NCBI RefSeq assembly: GCF_945859685.1
Contig: NC_079147.1
Location: 88,342,315-88,406,314, forward strand
Reading direction: 5' to 3'
Source of the DNA: Eupeodes corollae
Lineage: Eukaryota; Arthropoda; Insecta; Diptera; Syrphidae
Length of the DNA stretch: 64,000 nucleotides
Below, piece by piece: positions 36,801 through 40,379 of the stretch (positions are counted from its first letter, which is position 1; every line of letters begins with the position of its first letter). Below the pieces are notes generated by a model. It was not told the origin of the DNA and searched no databases. It saw only the letters and a program-made list of their open reading frames with translations. The position numbers and the translations under genes were made by a program.

Positions 36801-37991
36801 GCATCCACTGACAACGCCAATTGGGTCTCATTTATCACAGCAACTCTGTTAAAGACAAAATTTCAAAAATATTTTAATTAAAGTTAAATCGTATAACCCG
36901 ATTTTTTCTCTCATTCCTAACTCACTCATGAATCTTTGTATAGGAGACAGTATTTCCATCGCCACATACGCCTTTGCCTGTAGCAGATCGTTCAATTATA
37001 GTCCAAATATCATCTTTAGATTCGTTGAATCGTTTTCTTTTCTCTGCCAAATCACTCTGATTCATAACTAATTTGCCCTGCAAGTTCAAGTATTTTAATA
37101 GCAGAACATAGAATGGATCGCTATCGGTGTTTTCGAGCAGTGAATTCATCAGGAATTCCAGCTCGAATTGTTTAACCATTTCTATGTCCTGACAATAGTA
37201 TATCTCTCGCAGTTGTTCTGTTGTGAAGGGTTTGAGGCGACTTATGGCCGAAGCTGACGAACTAGGTTTGTACGTTTGATAGAAGACCTCAGGATGTGTC
37301 TGGACACGACTCATGCTTGAGAGATCTGGATACTTAACGCTCGTAGCAGGTTTAAAATCGAATTTTGTGGCGGTTTTGGATTCGCAGAACACTGGAGCTG
37401 TTGGCTCTTCAAAGTTTTGCGTCCATGGCAGGGGTGTTCCAAAGGGCATCTGGTCTTCTGTTTCTATCGATGGAGCACAAGGAATGCTCACAGGAATACT
37501 AACTTCTGGTGTCGATTCTTCTTTTGGTTCTTCAACTTGGGGTATTATAGTGGGGATTTCTTCTTCCTGTTGAGGTTTCTGCTTTTGGTTCTCCTTATCG
37601 TCGTCGCTAAGCAAGTCTTCATCGTCAAGAGATATCTTATCAAAAGGCTGAAAGTTCGTCGAGACAAAACATTCATGACTAACAATATCATCGCATTTTG
37701 TTGTTGGAAAATCTATGTCGAGCGATTGGACATCATCGTTAATTTTTGTATTTTTCGTTGAGGTCGATGTTGATGCTGATGCGGTGTCATCTTCGGCTTC
37801 TGAATCGGTCAGCAATTTTTCTTCTTTTATTGTTGTTTTTTTGGTTTTCTTCTTCTTCTATTTTACCCAAGTAAAAGATAAGAAAACAAAGCATTTTGGG
37901 TTGGTAGCTATTCCGATTTTTTCTTTCTCAATAAGTGAGAAGAATTGAAAATTTAATTTACCTGGACTTTTGGTCGTTCCATAGTGGCCAT
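657..37991 (-). CDS. EPG5: EPG5 (ectopic P granules protein 5 homologue), 24 coding exons, 3' end beyond window
   Basis: EPG5 is a large cytosolic Rab7 effector that tethers autophagosomes to late endosomes/lysosomes for fusion (family knowledge). Exons in gene order: 37962-37991, 36926-37857, 36725-36845, 31642-31809, 31353-31526, 30990-31274, 30777-30934, 30496-30723, 30204-30427, 29951-30126, 25256-26067, 25043-25186, 24812-24986, 24529-24756, 24278-24450, 24068-24223, 18521-18644, 18153-18454, 17919-18084, 17712-17854, 1631-1799, 1362-1565, 918-1286, 657-840. They sum to 5,845 nt (1,948 codons plus one base) with no stop. Every junction is GT-AG and phase-compatible. The family call rests on collinear blocks: a Lys-rich start, DPFYVLLLKYLNLQ, DHWFLLFHILRCPNGV, YNRERYKQLAKRLGRLIRHV, LNWGF and FDHEFPEHYGEVIQLVLDG. 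Vertebrate EPG5 is about 2,580 residues, so roughly 600 C-terminal residues lie off the left edge. Start is the first in-frame ATG before the Lys-rich segment; 5' UTR not determined. Confidence 0.92.
918..1286 (-). CDS. EPG5: EPG5 exon 23 (residues 1765-1887)
   Basis: 369 nt, acceptor CTAG, donor GTAAGT, phase 0/0. Encodes FDLPSWLETFRPKLADINRL and LIFDHEFPEHYGEVIQLVLD. It is clearly collinear with the FDLKQWLSATKPPLSDRTRL...YQFPDQYSDILRLL block. Confidence 0.9.
1362..1565 (-). CDS. EPG5: EPG5 exon 22 (residues 1697-1764)
   Basis: 204 nt, phase 0/0, acceptor CTAG, donor GTAAGA. Encodes LEKEGLRILELALQRPDLLK and SNLFEPYRTGPLHFIGMYKF, matching the LSPFFTPN.AP.EFIQLYE block. Confidence 0.87.
1631..1799 (-). 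CDS. EPG5: EPG5 exon 21 (residues 1640-1696)
   Basis: 169 nt, acceptor ATAG. Donor GTAAGT chosen over the adjacent GTGTAA because only this choice keeps exon 22 open. Encodes YSKDVTTVGIQFFYDLVKAK, matching the IQKVGISLFFTIVDY block. Confidence 0.85.
1950..3088 (+). mobile_element. RTE-A LINE copy 2 (5' region, endonuclease and linker; decayed)
   Basis: Starts with the same 5' leader (TAGACATGTGCATTCAAGAG) as the copies at 18838 and 32730. It then has scrambled endonuclease pieces and an open linker at 2640-3088 with NEVRKFYQKVKKISQ and MLRIWKDHFFKLY. It stops abruptly at ~3088, where an unrelated LINE on the minus strand begins. The reverse transcriptase half is absent. Located in EPG5 intron 20. 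Confidence 0.82.
3089..4035 (-). pseudogene. LINE-G reverse transcriptase fragment (decayed)
   Basis: Minus-strand pieces in RT order: EEKKILSDFQAGFRKNLSTV, GVKQGCPLSALLFSLFINDI, and CNKWGLEINTDKTKIMIFSR with GYLGVNLNP. These are the finger, QGCPLSP-type and thumb segments of a non-LTR RT. The frame shifts at ~3555-3610 and ~3290. The YADD box is not visible, probably lost near 3300. Clade not assigned. Confidence 0.72.
4085..6010 (-). pseudogene. LINE-H reverse transcriptase plus RNase H, interrupted by a LINE-C fragment
   Basis: Minus-strand order: RT core NGTPQGSPLSVYLYNAYIEA with GLYVDNIFMV (a variant YxDN box), then GTTPIEALRIEAAYKTINRL, then an RNase H domain at 4085-4428 (ILYTDGSYRD, AELTAI, LTDSLN, ALAWIPGHVG). 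Having an RNase H domain after the RT is typical of I/R1/LOA-group LINEs. A foreign LINE-C block (4430-5010) sits between RT tail and RNase H. Several frameshifts; non-functional. Confidence 0.72.
4430..5010 (-). mobile_element. LINE-C copy 1, 3' fragment inserted in LINE-H
   Basis: Encodes the LINE-C signature SDLAVIYKTYIRLKLDYNSH, WAGAPATYLSLLDSIERR and YRYFNGLCSREI, then a frameshifted tail. The left edge carries nine T residues (minus-strand A tail) next to the RNase H start, as expected for a 5'-truncated retrotransposed copy. The same family occurs at 40380-41545, 56845-57365 and 63160-64000. Confidence 0.75.
6014..6166 (+). pseudogene. Possible LINE ORF1 N-terminus (fragment)
   Basis: An ATG at 6014 opens a basic, Ser/Thr/Pro-rich frame (MSTSRKVKVTSKIVNTPPKG) and continues to about IWTKLEEAFLKQSD before running into the Tc1-like transposase in antisense. 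The composition resembles ORF1 N-termini of insect LINEs. No homologous region was identified elsewhere in the window. Confidence 0.3.
6165..6950 (-). pseudogene. Tc1-like transposase (decayed)
   Basis: Helix-turn-helix region (RTRKIAERVQISHRTVQLIR, GGRPRLISD) followed by the DDE catalytic domain. The domain shows VIWSDDTKINRYQSDGKEYF with the first Asp, HGGGNLMVWGCF and, after a stop, IFQQDGDPNHTAKIQNWL with the second Asp, then LKWPAQNPDHF. It ends before the final Glu. Terminal inverted repeats were not located. In EPG5 intron 20, same strand as the gene. Confidence 0.82.
7070..8455 (+). pseudogene. LINE-B copy 1, reverse transcriptase (CR1-group-like, decayed)
   Basis: Reads SFWSFVNTKRKSNGFP, GADGIPVIFLK, EFQHGFISGRSTTNNMV, YTDFSKAFDSVNHNILV, TSGVPQGSHLGPLLFNIFIN, LLYADDLKLFL (catalytic YADD) and IKDLGIILSSNFSFKSHI, in that order. 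Frameshifts at ~7550 and ~7845 and stops at ~7340 and 8368 break it. The endonuclease is missing at the 5' end. A related copy is at 10986-11760/15525-16260. Confidence 0.8.
8456..8669. other. AT-rich sequence, no feature seen
   Basis: Very T-rich stretch between LINE-B and the next LINE. It may be LINE 3' UTR; nothing coding is visible. Confidence 0.4.
8670..10985 (+). mobile_element. LINE-E (R1/LOA-like): ORF1, endonuclease and RT linker, with SINE insertion
   Basis: ORF1-like frame from ATG at 8794 (MDEIDKTNAEPSTDLEDELL, Ser/Lys-rich), shifting frame near 9125 and ending by ~9535. ORF2 starts with the endonuclease: VIQINLKHSKCASDNLRVFL and NFDIGVIQEPWINS. After a SINE it continues as CNRGNTLTF, VLDITLVNNRNLL and NSFSDHKRILFQI. 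It then runs into the pre-RT linker RQGWREYCQSIEDIKDSARL with LLKKPDGNWT. The catalytic EP of QEPW and the SDH motif are present. It switches to LINE-B sequence at ~10986, so its RT is missing. Confidence 0.77.
9994..10273 (+). mobile_element. tRNA-derived SINE with RTE-like tail (SINE-1 copy 1)
   Basis: About 280 bp flanked by an 11-bp target duplication TATGACCATTT (9983-9993 and 10274-10284). It splits the LINE-E endonuclease between EINMTI and CNRGN. The head carries a pol III A box (TGGCATGATGG) and B box (GGGTTCAATCC) with a tRNA-like GTC anticodon region, consistent with a tRNA-Asp ancestor. A body follows. The last ~33 bases (GGCCCT...GCGCCACC) match the 3' terminus of RTE-A copies at 32730-35781 and 42139-44688 at about 29 positions. 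Confidence 0.85.
10986..11760 (+). mobile_element. LINE-B copy 2, part 1 (split by LINE-K)
   Basis: Encodes YDFSKADYVSLNNYIYSVPW (endonuclease-RT linker), then jumps to WLRSYLIGRKQFVKLGSVIS, GVPQGSHLGPLLFLLFINDL, LLYADDLKIF and KQKDLGVIFDEQFKF. The finger part of the RT is missing, so there was an internal deletion before or after insertion. The frame is broken at 11760, where LINE-K begins. Coding resumes at 15525. Confidence 0.8.
12058..13182 (+). CDS. LINE-K ORF1 protein (coiled coil + nucleic-acid-binding C-terminus)
   Basis: Intact 374-residue frame from ATG. N-terminus is basic and Ser/Thr-rich (SSASSTPSLTTSSSL). A predicted coiled coil follows (~75-150, LDALENNINKLNDRVTVLET type heptads). 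Then comes a domain with DAILIGIPTLAGEILKNIFN, LCRIFRASQREDSIVIVKF, and RQLILRDIGEDSNAPIYFHE with LTKNNRNILRHAIRLRRKHQ. The last part resembles the C-terminal domain shared by many insect LINE ORF1 proteins and the baculovirus FP family. The tail is Asn-rich. Its likely role is RNA binding and chaperoning in retrotransposition. Confidence 0.75.
   Translation: MTHQPNIKTMKLSRSPHTPAQVQTRAGKAKIAKDSPKISPTSSASSTPSLTTSSSLTTSSSTTDVTIILDKIKSQGISLSRQLKSMEENLTTRITAIEQKMKLIDALENNINKLNDRVTVLETFFARVECLEGEVNKIISTTPLNNNNNEDTAFSNNTVCAEITNLKAQIEALNVKNLAADAILIGIPTLAGEILKNIFNNICHTLNLQPPKLCRIFRASQREDSIVIVKFLSAHDKNTTLKAFADFRKRNSRQLILRDIGEDSNAPIYFHESLTKNNRNILRHAIRLRRKHQLFSAFTSSGIVYIKLNNNDVPRTVNSVDMQNSMVETCKRKANTNNNEEEPAENNNNEILINCNNSSPEAEQNNDNKNEASQ
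13440..15260 (+). pseudogene. LINE-K ORF2 remnant: reverse transcriptase without endonuclease
   Basis: Pre-RT linker RRFFASRFNNVSSKKLWQNI, then IGLDNMHPKFVK, LITPTQSGFRPKHSCTTALL, LVLLDFSKAFDTVSHTILLK, NGVPQGSILGPLLFTLF, HMYADDVQIHLSY (catalytic YADD), VKNLGIVFNQKLTWDDH and a LWNSLPANLRG C-terminal motif. There is a stop at ~14030 and another at ~15140. The usual N-terminal endonuclease (about 230 residues) is absent: only ~260 bp separate ORF1 from the linker. Confidence 0.83.
15525..16260 (+). mobile_element. LINE-B copy 2, part 2 (RT thumb/C-terminal domain and 3' UTR)
   Basis: Resumes with SKANSMLGFLFRNAKDFQDP, LIRSSLEYCSVVWNPYY and RIEKIQRRFTKFAIRKLNW, then the CR1-type C-terminal region, ending at a TAA at 16073. 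A short T/A-rich 3' UTR follows. It is the exact continuation of the block ending at 11760 when compared with the copy at 7070-8455. Confidence 0.8.
16290..16940 (-). pseudogene. LINE ORF1 fragment (coiled-coil type)
   Basis: Minus strand reads MEDSQVDNKLGKLLLLKTLG, a heptad-rich KEIKYQTETLEQKLNSIKDR, and after frameshifts EELADTILHLLNTIFEIKTE then IDSARRLGNKGGKIRPILLA and KEDYIKEDFNTK. A coiled coil followed by an RRM-like block with ARRLG...RPILL is the arrangement of L1-type ORF1 proteins in insect LINEs. Frames are broken; no RT is adjacent. Confidence 0.55.
16941..17711. other. EPG5 intron 20 proximal part, no gene
   Basis: T-rich sequence. The 17580-17695 part (ending ATCCGTTAAGTAGTTT then TATATATACATAC) looks like the end of an insect interspersed repeat, but I could not assign it. 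Confidence 0.35.
17712..17854 (-). CDS. EPG5: EPG5 exon 20 (residues 1593-1640)
   Basis: 143 nt, acceptor TTAG, donor GTGAGT, phase 2 out. Encodes FTQLIEEFLSQNMDQLARAV. The next intron is 15.9 kb. Confidence 0.85.
17919..18084 (-). CDS. EPG5: EPG5 exon 19 (residues 1537-1592)
   Basis: 166 nt, acceptor ATAG, donor GTTAGC. Encodes LNGITKQFNELVMKLYKNV, then a Cys-containing CSSLVLNSKCKRAGSVKVQ that matches the LECRGSSGKKCQGAAVVTVQF block. Confidence 0.88.
18153..18454 (-). CDS. EPG5: EPG5 exon 18 (residues 1437-1537)
   Basis: 302 nt, acceptor GCAG, donor GTAAAA, phase 2 out. Begins QHWTELVF and contains PLERIKIHLKSYDKR, corresponding to the LLAKERVLSNLRKHE segment. Confidence 0.87.
18521..18644 (-). 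CDS. EPG5: EPG5 exon 17 (residues 1395-1436)
   Basis: 124 nt, acceptor TCAG, donor GTAAGA, phase 0 out. Encodes YSLWLEETTINVIAKDQQSL followed by PPQYNPEKL, matching the YILWLEDENFQKGDTYIPSLPKHYD block in vertebrates. Confidence 0.87.
18838..21167 (+). mobile_element. RTE-A LINE copy 3 (5' leader to tail, many deletions)
   Basis: Leader GTAGACATGTGCATTCAAAA, remnants of endonuclease (GERRFERQARKRSHL-type frames), NPWFDDECRQAYG, then RT pieces (VVNTRYMLLSKK, LGQNFTMDSYNFQAVKDFVY) and the C-terminal block RWRGHVERIDINASARKVFE with RSRGTPRLRWRTQV. It ends at WLETHVG stop, GCGCCACCTTAAG and a degenerate TAAG repeat. Shares the 1-73 copy's 3' subfamily. Located in EPG5 intron 16, antisense to the gene. 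Confidence 0.83.
21275..23580 (-). mobile_element. RTE-A LINE copy 4 (minus strand; endonuclease to C-terminus)
   Basis: Minus-strand order: FGNISLICAHAPTEEKDDNT, YDIKIVLGDFNAKLGREDIF, IDHIAIDARHASSIMDVRTF, ANIDSDHYLVVAKVALRV (endonuclease with catalytic SDH). Then NPWFDEECRQ, KPRTEGCKDESGNIIVES, YQCGFRPGKSKVDKIFTLRQ, QLLAYADDIEAEV and RRRWNDELYGLYSDVDLARR. Large parts remain open, with frame breaks at ~21620, ~22230 and ~22770. It stops ~60 bp short of the family's 3' end. Confidence 0.85.
23581..23909. other. Unassigned sequence between RTE-A and EPG5 exon 16
   Basis: The minus strand has weakly protein-like stretches (EIITAI, LKALNNALVKGANRFLL) but no recognisable domain. It may be the 5' part of a recombinant LINE. 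Confidence 0.3.
24068..24223 (-). CDS. EPG5: EPG5 exon 16 (residues 1343-1395)
   Basis: 156 nt, acceptor TTAG, donor GTACGT. Encodes RFQYTFGVSDKLYEFNVTLM plus a Lys-rich helix. Intron 16 beyond it is 5.4 kb and filled by two RTE-A copies. Confidence 0.85.
24278..24450 (-). CDS. EPG5: EPG5 exon 15 (residues 1286-1343)
   Basis: 173 nt, acceptor ATAG, donor GTATAA, phase 2 out. Encodes LKFPIFTAQNLVVYKYAN and NHPAFPLLVQQFFVLFLARV, a close match to the DHPLLPLIWQKFFLLYLHR block. Confidence 0.88.
24529..24756 (-). CDS. EPG5: EPG5 exon 14 (residues 1210-1285)
   Basis: 228 nt, phase 0/0, donor GTAAGT. Encodes VTNYGWFALLLLDIEFELQD, matching the family segment FAWTVLNMESIFEEDSQ. Confidence 0.85.
24812..24986 (-). 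CDS. EPG5: EPG5 exon 13 (residues 1151-1209)
   Basis: 175 nt, acceptor TTAG, donor GTATAA, phase 0 out. Encodes YGLTTPLMLVNTWLHVLTNV and VAYQFPDVWMASKEYF. Confidence 0.83.
25043..25186 (-). CDS. EPG5: EPG5 exon 12 (residues 1103-1151)
   Basis: 144 nt, phase 2/2. Donor GTAAAA chosen because it keeps the frame with exon 13. An upstream GT at the CAAGTT position would not. Confidence 0.8.
25256..26067 (-). CDS. EPG5: EPG5 exon 11 (residues 833-1103)
   Basis: The second-longest exon here (812 nt), acceptor CAG, donor GTAATT, phase 2 out. It contains FQSLPLENWKPE, ARIIVSHLNWGFDCDN, GISESVRQVSDI and SMYVAILVSLWGHSVP. All are collinear with the central helical region of EPG5. Confidence 0.93.
26068..26655. 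other. EPG5 intron 10, no feature seen
   Basis: Intronic DNA between exon 11 and the RTE-D insertion. No clear coding or repeat feature. Confidence 0.4.
26660..28617 (+). mobile_element. RTE-D LINE copy 1 (endonuclease, RT, tail)
   Basis: Frames in order: LGLSEVRWLGSGKYK (endonuclease), GLLLTKTATRSLIS, APTELASDEGKECFYSQLGT, RGDLILVTGDHNARANS. Then RRSVRRNKRNYINALAQDAK, NGWKKGIFVKLPKKGDLTKC, YEKAFDSVY, KINSGKIQIVSLGTRPYSQI and QYLGSIVSIEGGTEQDVICR. It ends DLTDLRT, stop, and (TAAG)n. It is distinct from RTE-A but has the same kind of tail. Many stops and shifts. In EPG5 intron 10, antisense. Confidence 0.8.
28618..29414. other. Degenerate repeat-like sequence, unassigned
   Basis: Scattered plus-strand stretches resemble LINE RT text (IICRELVKPLISDFLTYCTS, LPLAVRKVGYHINRLLF, ARGSDSIPPFVLKAFINAG-type). 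They suggest an old LINE remnant, too decayed to classify. Confidence 0.35.
29415..29885 (+). mobile_element. RTE-A LINE copy 5 (5' end of endonuclease only)
   Basis: Encodes TDTDGFTVGNPRKRFKDNEL, WIRTWNVRCLNRPRAGEELV and IQEMQWDGPGKKRMKNYDI, then decays through CAHASTKEKDDNTKD-like sequence. Matches the start of the copies at 33186 and 42139. Truncated at ~29885, 65 bp from EPG5 exon 10. Confidence 0.8.
29951..30126 (-). CDS. EPG5: EPG5 exon 10 (residues 774-832)
   Basis: 176 nt, acceptor GTAG, donor GTAAGT, phase 0 out. Encodes EDLYYLLQTFFEMANERDRV and an AICLHIFD ending. Intron 10 after it is 3.9 kb and TE-filled. Confidence 0.87.
30204..30427 (-). CDS. EPG5: EPG5 exon 9 (residues 699-774)
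   Basis: 224 nt, donor GTGTGT, phase 1 out. Encodes NLATWQYFSSLPYNSLDAST and VWQLFFYLN, which correspond to the IWLFMSEMPFGTLS...LWKLFY block. Confidence 0.88.
30496..30723 (-). CDS. EPG5: EPG5 exon 8 (residues 623-699)
   Basis: 228 nt, donor GTAAGT. Carries the conserved helix YNRERYKQLAKRLGRLIRHV followed by LQYVSDYYE, close to the vertebrate NRARYRQFVKRIGYMIR block. Confidence 0.92.
30777..30934 (-). CDS. EPG5: EPG5 exon 7 (residues 571-623)
   Basis: 158 nt, donor GTAAGG, phase 2 out. Encodes DHWILIESDGEEG and LIALLDQMPFEMLF, matching the WxLV-acidic-patch/FPF segment of the family. Confidence 0.87.
30990..31274 (-). CDS. EPG5: EPG5 exon 6 (residues 476-570)
   Basis: 285 nt, phase 0/0, donor GTAAGT. 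Contains EDHWFLLFHILRCPNGVGNW followed by an LLLPIKKRNDF segment. This is one of the clearest EPG5 family blocks. Confidence 0.9.
31353..31526 (-). CDS. EPG5: EPG5 exon 5 (residues 418-475)
   Basis: 174 nt, phase 0/0, acceptor ACAG, donor GTAAAA. Encodes IDKIINEIMSYDSV... and CINRLRRAITILFSFIRKP, which matches the helical region before the conserved FHILRCP motif. Confidence 0.85.
31642..31809 (-). CDS. EPG5: EPG5 exon 4 (residues 362-417)
   Basis: 168 nt, phase 0 on both sides, acceptor TTAG, donor GTTAGA. Encodes a helical block including LTTLYTQAFDLTGTPAFWMV. The acceptor is only about 25 bp from the RTE-like debris that fills intron 3. Confidence 0.82.
31835..32728 (+). mobile_element. 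RTE-like LINE endonuclease fragment (RTE-D2)
   Basis: Encodes NGIGIMVNNKAKKSLIPWEP, SKGDITIIMGELNAKVGSDN (catalytic GDLNAK-type motif, here GELNAK), CRQGICQRNDNGDMLVDFCN and GGTLFPHKTCHKATLVSPDG. These are classic RTE endonuclease segments. It is followed by STIAFSDPNTCRDFANTLND. Joined directly to the RTE-A leader at 32730. Lies within EPG5 intron 3, a few bases upstream of exon 4's acceptor in the gene's sense. Confidence 0.78.
32730..35781 (+). mobile_element. RTE-A LINE copy 6 (nearly full span, endonuclease deletion)
   Basis: Leader ATGGTAGACATGTGCATTCA, then RKRIKDNELRICTWNVRSLN, with an internal deletion near 33365. It continues with GNISLLCAHAPTEEKDDNTK, IDHIAIDARHASSIMDVRTF, linker, RT (YQCGFRPGKSTVDQIFTLRQ, FRQGDALSCNFFNIVLERIV, QLLAYADDIDIIGRT) and the C-terminal domain (METNAPARKVFESAPTGQRS). 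Stop at GGACTCTAG, then GCGCCACCTTAAG and (TAAG)n. Stops and shifts show it is dead. In EPG5 intron 3. Confidence 0.87.
35786..36115 (+). pseudogene. LINE-L reverse transcriptase fragment
   Basis: Reads NYRPIALLPCLSKVVEKIIS-like text followed by NLVDINQVAFKRGRGTIDTL and HVSLFSIDFEKALDRI. These are RT motifs 1 to 3 of a jockey/I-type LINE. It stops before the catalytic box. It abuts the RTE-A (TAAG)n tail. Confidence 0.55.
36116..36724. other. EPG5 intron 3 remainder, unassigned
   Basis: No domain recognised on either strand. Short open stretches such as LMEIFLKFHDGLEIFSQKV on the minus strand are too weak to call. Confidence 0.35.
36725..36845 (-). CDS. EPG5: EPG5 exon 3 (residues 321-361)
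   Basis: Flanked by ACAG acceptor and GTAAGC donor, 121 nt, phase 2 in and 0 out. Encodes a helical stretch (VINETQLALSVDALNQITQ) that aligns with the segment after the first conserved block of EPG5. Confidence 0.85.
36926..37857 (-). CDS. EPG5: EPG5 exon 2 (residues 11-321)
   Basis: Begins after TAG acceptor with KKKKTKKTT, then an acidic, Ser/Thr-rich and probably disordered stretch. The conserved block FTTEQLREIYY...DPFYVLLLKYLNLQGKL and GKGVCGDG come near the end. Donor GTGAGT at 36920-36925, phase 2. The basic head, acidic linker and first helical block follow the EPG5 family order. Confidence 0.88.
37962..37991 (-). CDS. EPG5: EPG5 exon 1 (residues 1-10, start codon)
   Basis: Encodes MATMERPKVQ from ATG at 37991, followed by donor GTAAAT, phase 0. 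Spliced to exon 2 it gives a basic N-terminus like that of vertebrate EPG5. It is only 30 nt, so a simple ORF search would miss it. Confidence 0.8.
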
Positions 37992-38806
37992 TTTGGCAAC
38001 ACTTTTTAGTGAAATATATGTTTTTATATTTTTTTAAAAAAATAAACAAATATTTGGCTGCAATGTTTTGATTTTTGTTTAACTTTTCTTATCTACGCAC
38101 CCGAAATTTGGGGAAAGTACAGGGTTTTTGACTTTAAGTTGAGGTAGACGGTGACGGTAAAGTGCAGAAGAGCATAAAAGTGACAGCTGGTTGGAATTGT
38201 GACACTTGCATTTTCTTAATACGTTTTAGGTTTGAGATAATTTTAGGTTTCGAAGTTTGTAGGTTCGTTCAATGAACTGGGTAGTTTCTTTTTCCGTTCT
38301 TTTTTGAATAACTTTAAACTTTTGTATTATTTCAAAAAAAAAATAATTGTAATTGTGTCAATGGCTCAACTTTGATATGTGCAAATGAACAATAACTATA
38401 GCCATTTTAGAGCGAGGAAACATTTATTTCTATTTTTAACTAGTTTTCAAAGTTCATTTTTTACATACAAAACACACAAAAATGGTTGATTTTGACATTT
38501 CTTCCCTGTTTTTTGTTCAGTGTTGCCATACTTGATTTTTTTGCTATTTTTTTTCAATGACTTTAATGTGTTTCCATAATATTTGGAACATGTTCTATCG
38601 GGACTTTAAAAAAAGTGATGAAAAGCAAAGAAAGGATTCAACGAATAACATTATTTTATTGTGTAATGAAAATTTGTGATTCGATTTAGAAGACGAATGG
38701 TTTTTTAATTCATTTTTCTCCCAAAGACAAAACAAAAACAAATTATTGATTTCAAAAAAAAAATCACTTTGATAGTTCAACACTTTCAAATCAGCTGCAG
38801 ATCTAA
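37992..38806. other. Region upstream of EPG5 (5' UTR/promoter zone)
   Basis: Noncoding sequence upstream of the EPG5 ATG. It would contain the 5' UTR and promoter, but no TATA box or initiator could be placed with confidence. Confidence 0.4.
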
Positions 38807-39281
38807 TGGGCAGATTCAGGCAACGTAACGGACTTAATTTGCAGTCAACTTCATTCCTTGAACGTACATTTTGAGCAAGACAACTAGTTAGTTTTCCAAT
38901 TGTCATGAATTTCAAATTCAGAACTTTAGTTCGCAAAACTCTACTTTTAGTTTATAGTAAAAACTACCAACAAAATTATTTTGTATTGTTAGGAAATATT
39001 AGTTAATTCTTTTCCAAATTAACGAGCAACCCTTTTCAGAAAGCATTAAATGAAGTTGTGCAGAAAATAAATAGTTCAGTTGAATGAAAAAACATGATCA
39101 AGAGTCATTTTGATAGAATCAGACTTGACTTAATAGCTAGGGAGATTTTTCTTGACTAACTTTCCAGTAAACATTCCACTAAAGTTGCCTTAGTTGGAAG
39201 GTAATTTTTTGGCATCTGGCCAATCGAATAATAGAAACTTACCTAACTTTCAAGTCTCTTATGTCGTCTGAACCTGCCCAA
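38807..39281. mobile_element. MITE-M copy 1
   Basis: About 475 bp non-coding element with inverted ends: TGGGCAGATTCAGGCAAC at left and the reverse complement of TGGGCAGGTTCAGACGAC at right. The interior matches copy 2 (TTTGCAGTCAACTTCATT, ACTAGTTAGTTTTCCA). Superfamily not assigned. Confidence 0.75.
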
Positions 39282-39292
39282 TGTTTATTTCA

Positions 39293-39786
39293 TTGGGCAG
39301 GTTCAGGCAACATAAGGGACTTCATTTGCAGTCAACTTCATCATTTAAACGTAAATTTTAACCAAGGCAACTAGTTAGTTTTCCAAATTTCATGAATTTC
39401 AAATTCAGAACTTTACTTCACAAATTTTTACTTTAAGCTCATAGTACAAGAACTACCAAACACATTATTGTCTAAAAAACACTCCTCAGAAAAGCTAAAA
39501 GTCAATTACGATTTGTCTTTTGTATTGTAAAGAAATGTCACTTATTTCTTTTATAAATTGACAGTTTACCCTTTTGCAGTAAACATTAAATGGAATTGTG
39601 CAAAAAATAAATAAATTATAGAGTAGTAAAGCTCTCACTTAAATGGAAAAACATGATCAGTTGTCATTTTGACATAAGTTGACTTGACTTGATAGTTAGG
39701 GAGATTTTTCTTGACTAACTTTCCAGACAACTTTCCAATAACGTTGCCTTACTTTCAAGTACCTTATGTCACCTGAACCTCCCATT
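39293..39786. mobile_element. MITE-M copy 2
   Basis: About 494 bp, 11 bp to the right of copy 1 in the same orientation. Begins TTGGGCAGGTTCAGGCAACA and ends with the inverted counterpart (CCTTATGTCACCTGAACC). Interior shared with copy 1 and with the split copy at 46141-57405. Confidence 0.75.
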
Positions 39787-40379
39787 GTAAAGAAAAAGAT
39801 TTTGAAATTAACTATAAAAAACGTTATCAGCCAAGTGGCCGCCATGCATATGGTCGTAAAAGCACAATATCCTTTTCATGACAAATTTGCACATCTGCGG
39901 ATGTATGTGATCAATAACTTTGAGAATGCCATCTTTCAGGTCGATTGAGGAGCGCTGCTGGCCTAGACCGATCATTCACGTTTCAAAGCTTCAAGAATAA
40001 ATTTTTCTTGCAAAGTTTCAAATATTTCTTTGCATGTGAGGCCCGTAAATGCTTTCCTAAGATTTCGCAAATAAAAATTCTTAAATTACTCCAAATACGA
40101 AATTTTCTGATAATTGACGTTTTCTCCGAGGTGAAATATCAGCATTATTGATTAATCGATTGAATTTCATCATCAAGCTGAACTTGTTATTCAAAGCATT
40201 GGATTTTTACTTCAAAAACTTTTACAGTCATGTAAAATCTACAACAATAGGTTAGGTTTAGGTTTTGGAAAAATATGGTTTCTAATTTTTTGAGTCCAAC
40301 GAAAGAGTTTATGAAATTGTACGATTAGGATCACATAGTGATTATCCCTGAGTAGATTATCCAAATTTTGTGTTTATAA
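39787..40379. other. Unassigned intergenic sequence
   Basis: Contains a short plus-strand open stretch (QVAAMHMVVKAQYPFHDKFA...) without a recognisable family. No evidence that it is a gene. Confidence 0.3.

Noticed and set aside
36922..37815. A stand-alone 297-residue acidic protein
   Set aside because: It is exon 2 of EPG5. Its apparent start is a TTG, while an in-frame exon 1 with ATG and matching splice sites lies 104 bp upstream.
37312..37950. Plus-strand open frames over EPG5 exons 1 and 2
   Set aside because: Antisense shadows of low-complexity codons; no protein-like composition or homology.
38140..38210. Similarity between GACGGTAAAGT...GAGCATAAAA at 38146 and at 44692
   Set aside because: Short and interrupted; may be a shared scrap of an old repeat, but not strong enough to call.
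39766..40151. Two adjacent short plus-strand frames as a small gene
   Set aside because: No start context, no recognisable domain, and they begin inside the MITE-M terminal repeat.
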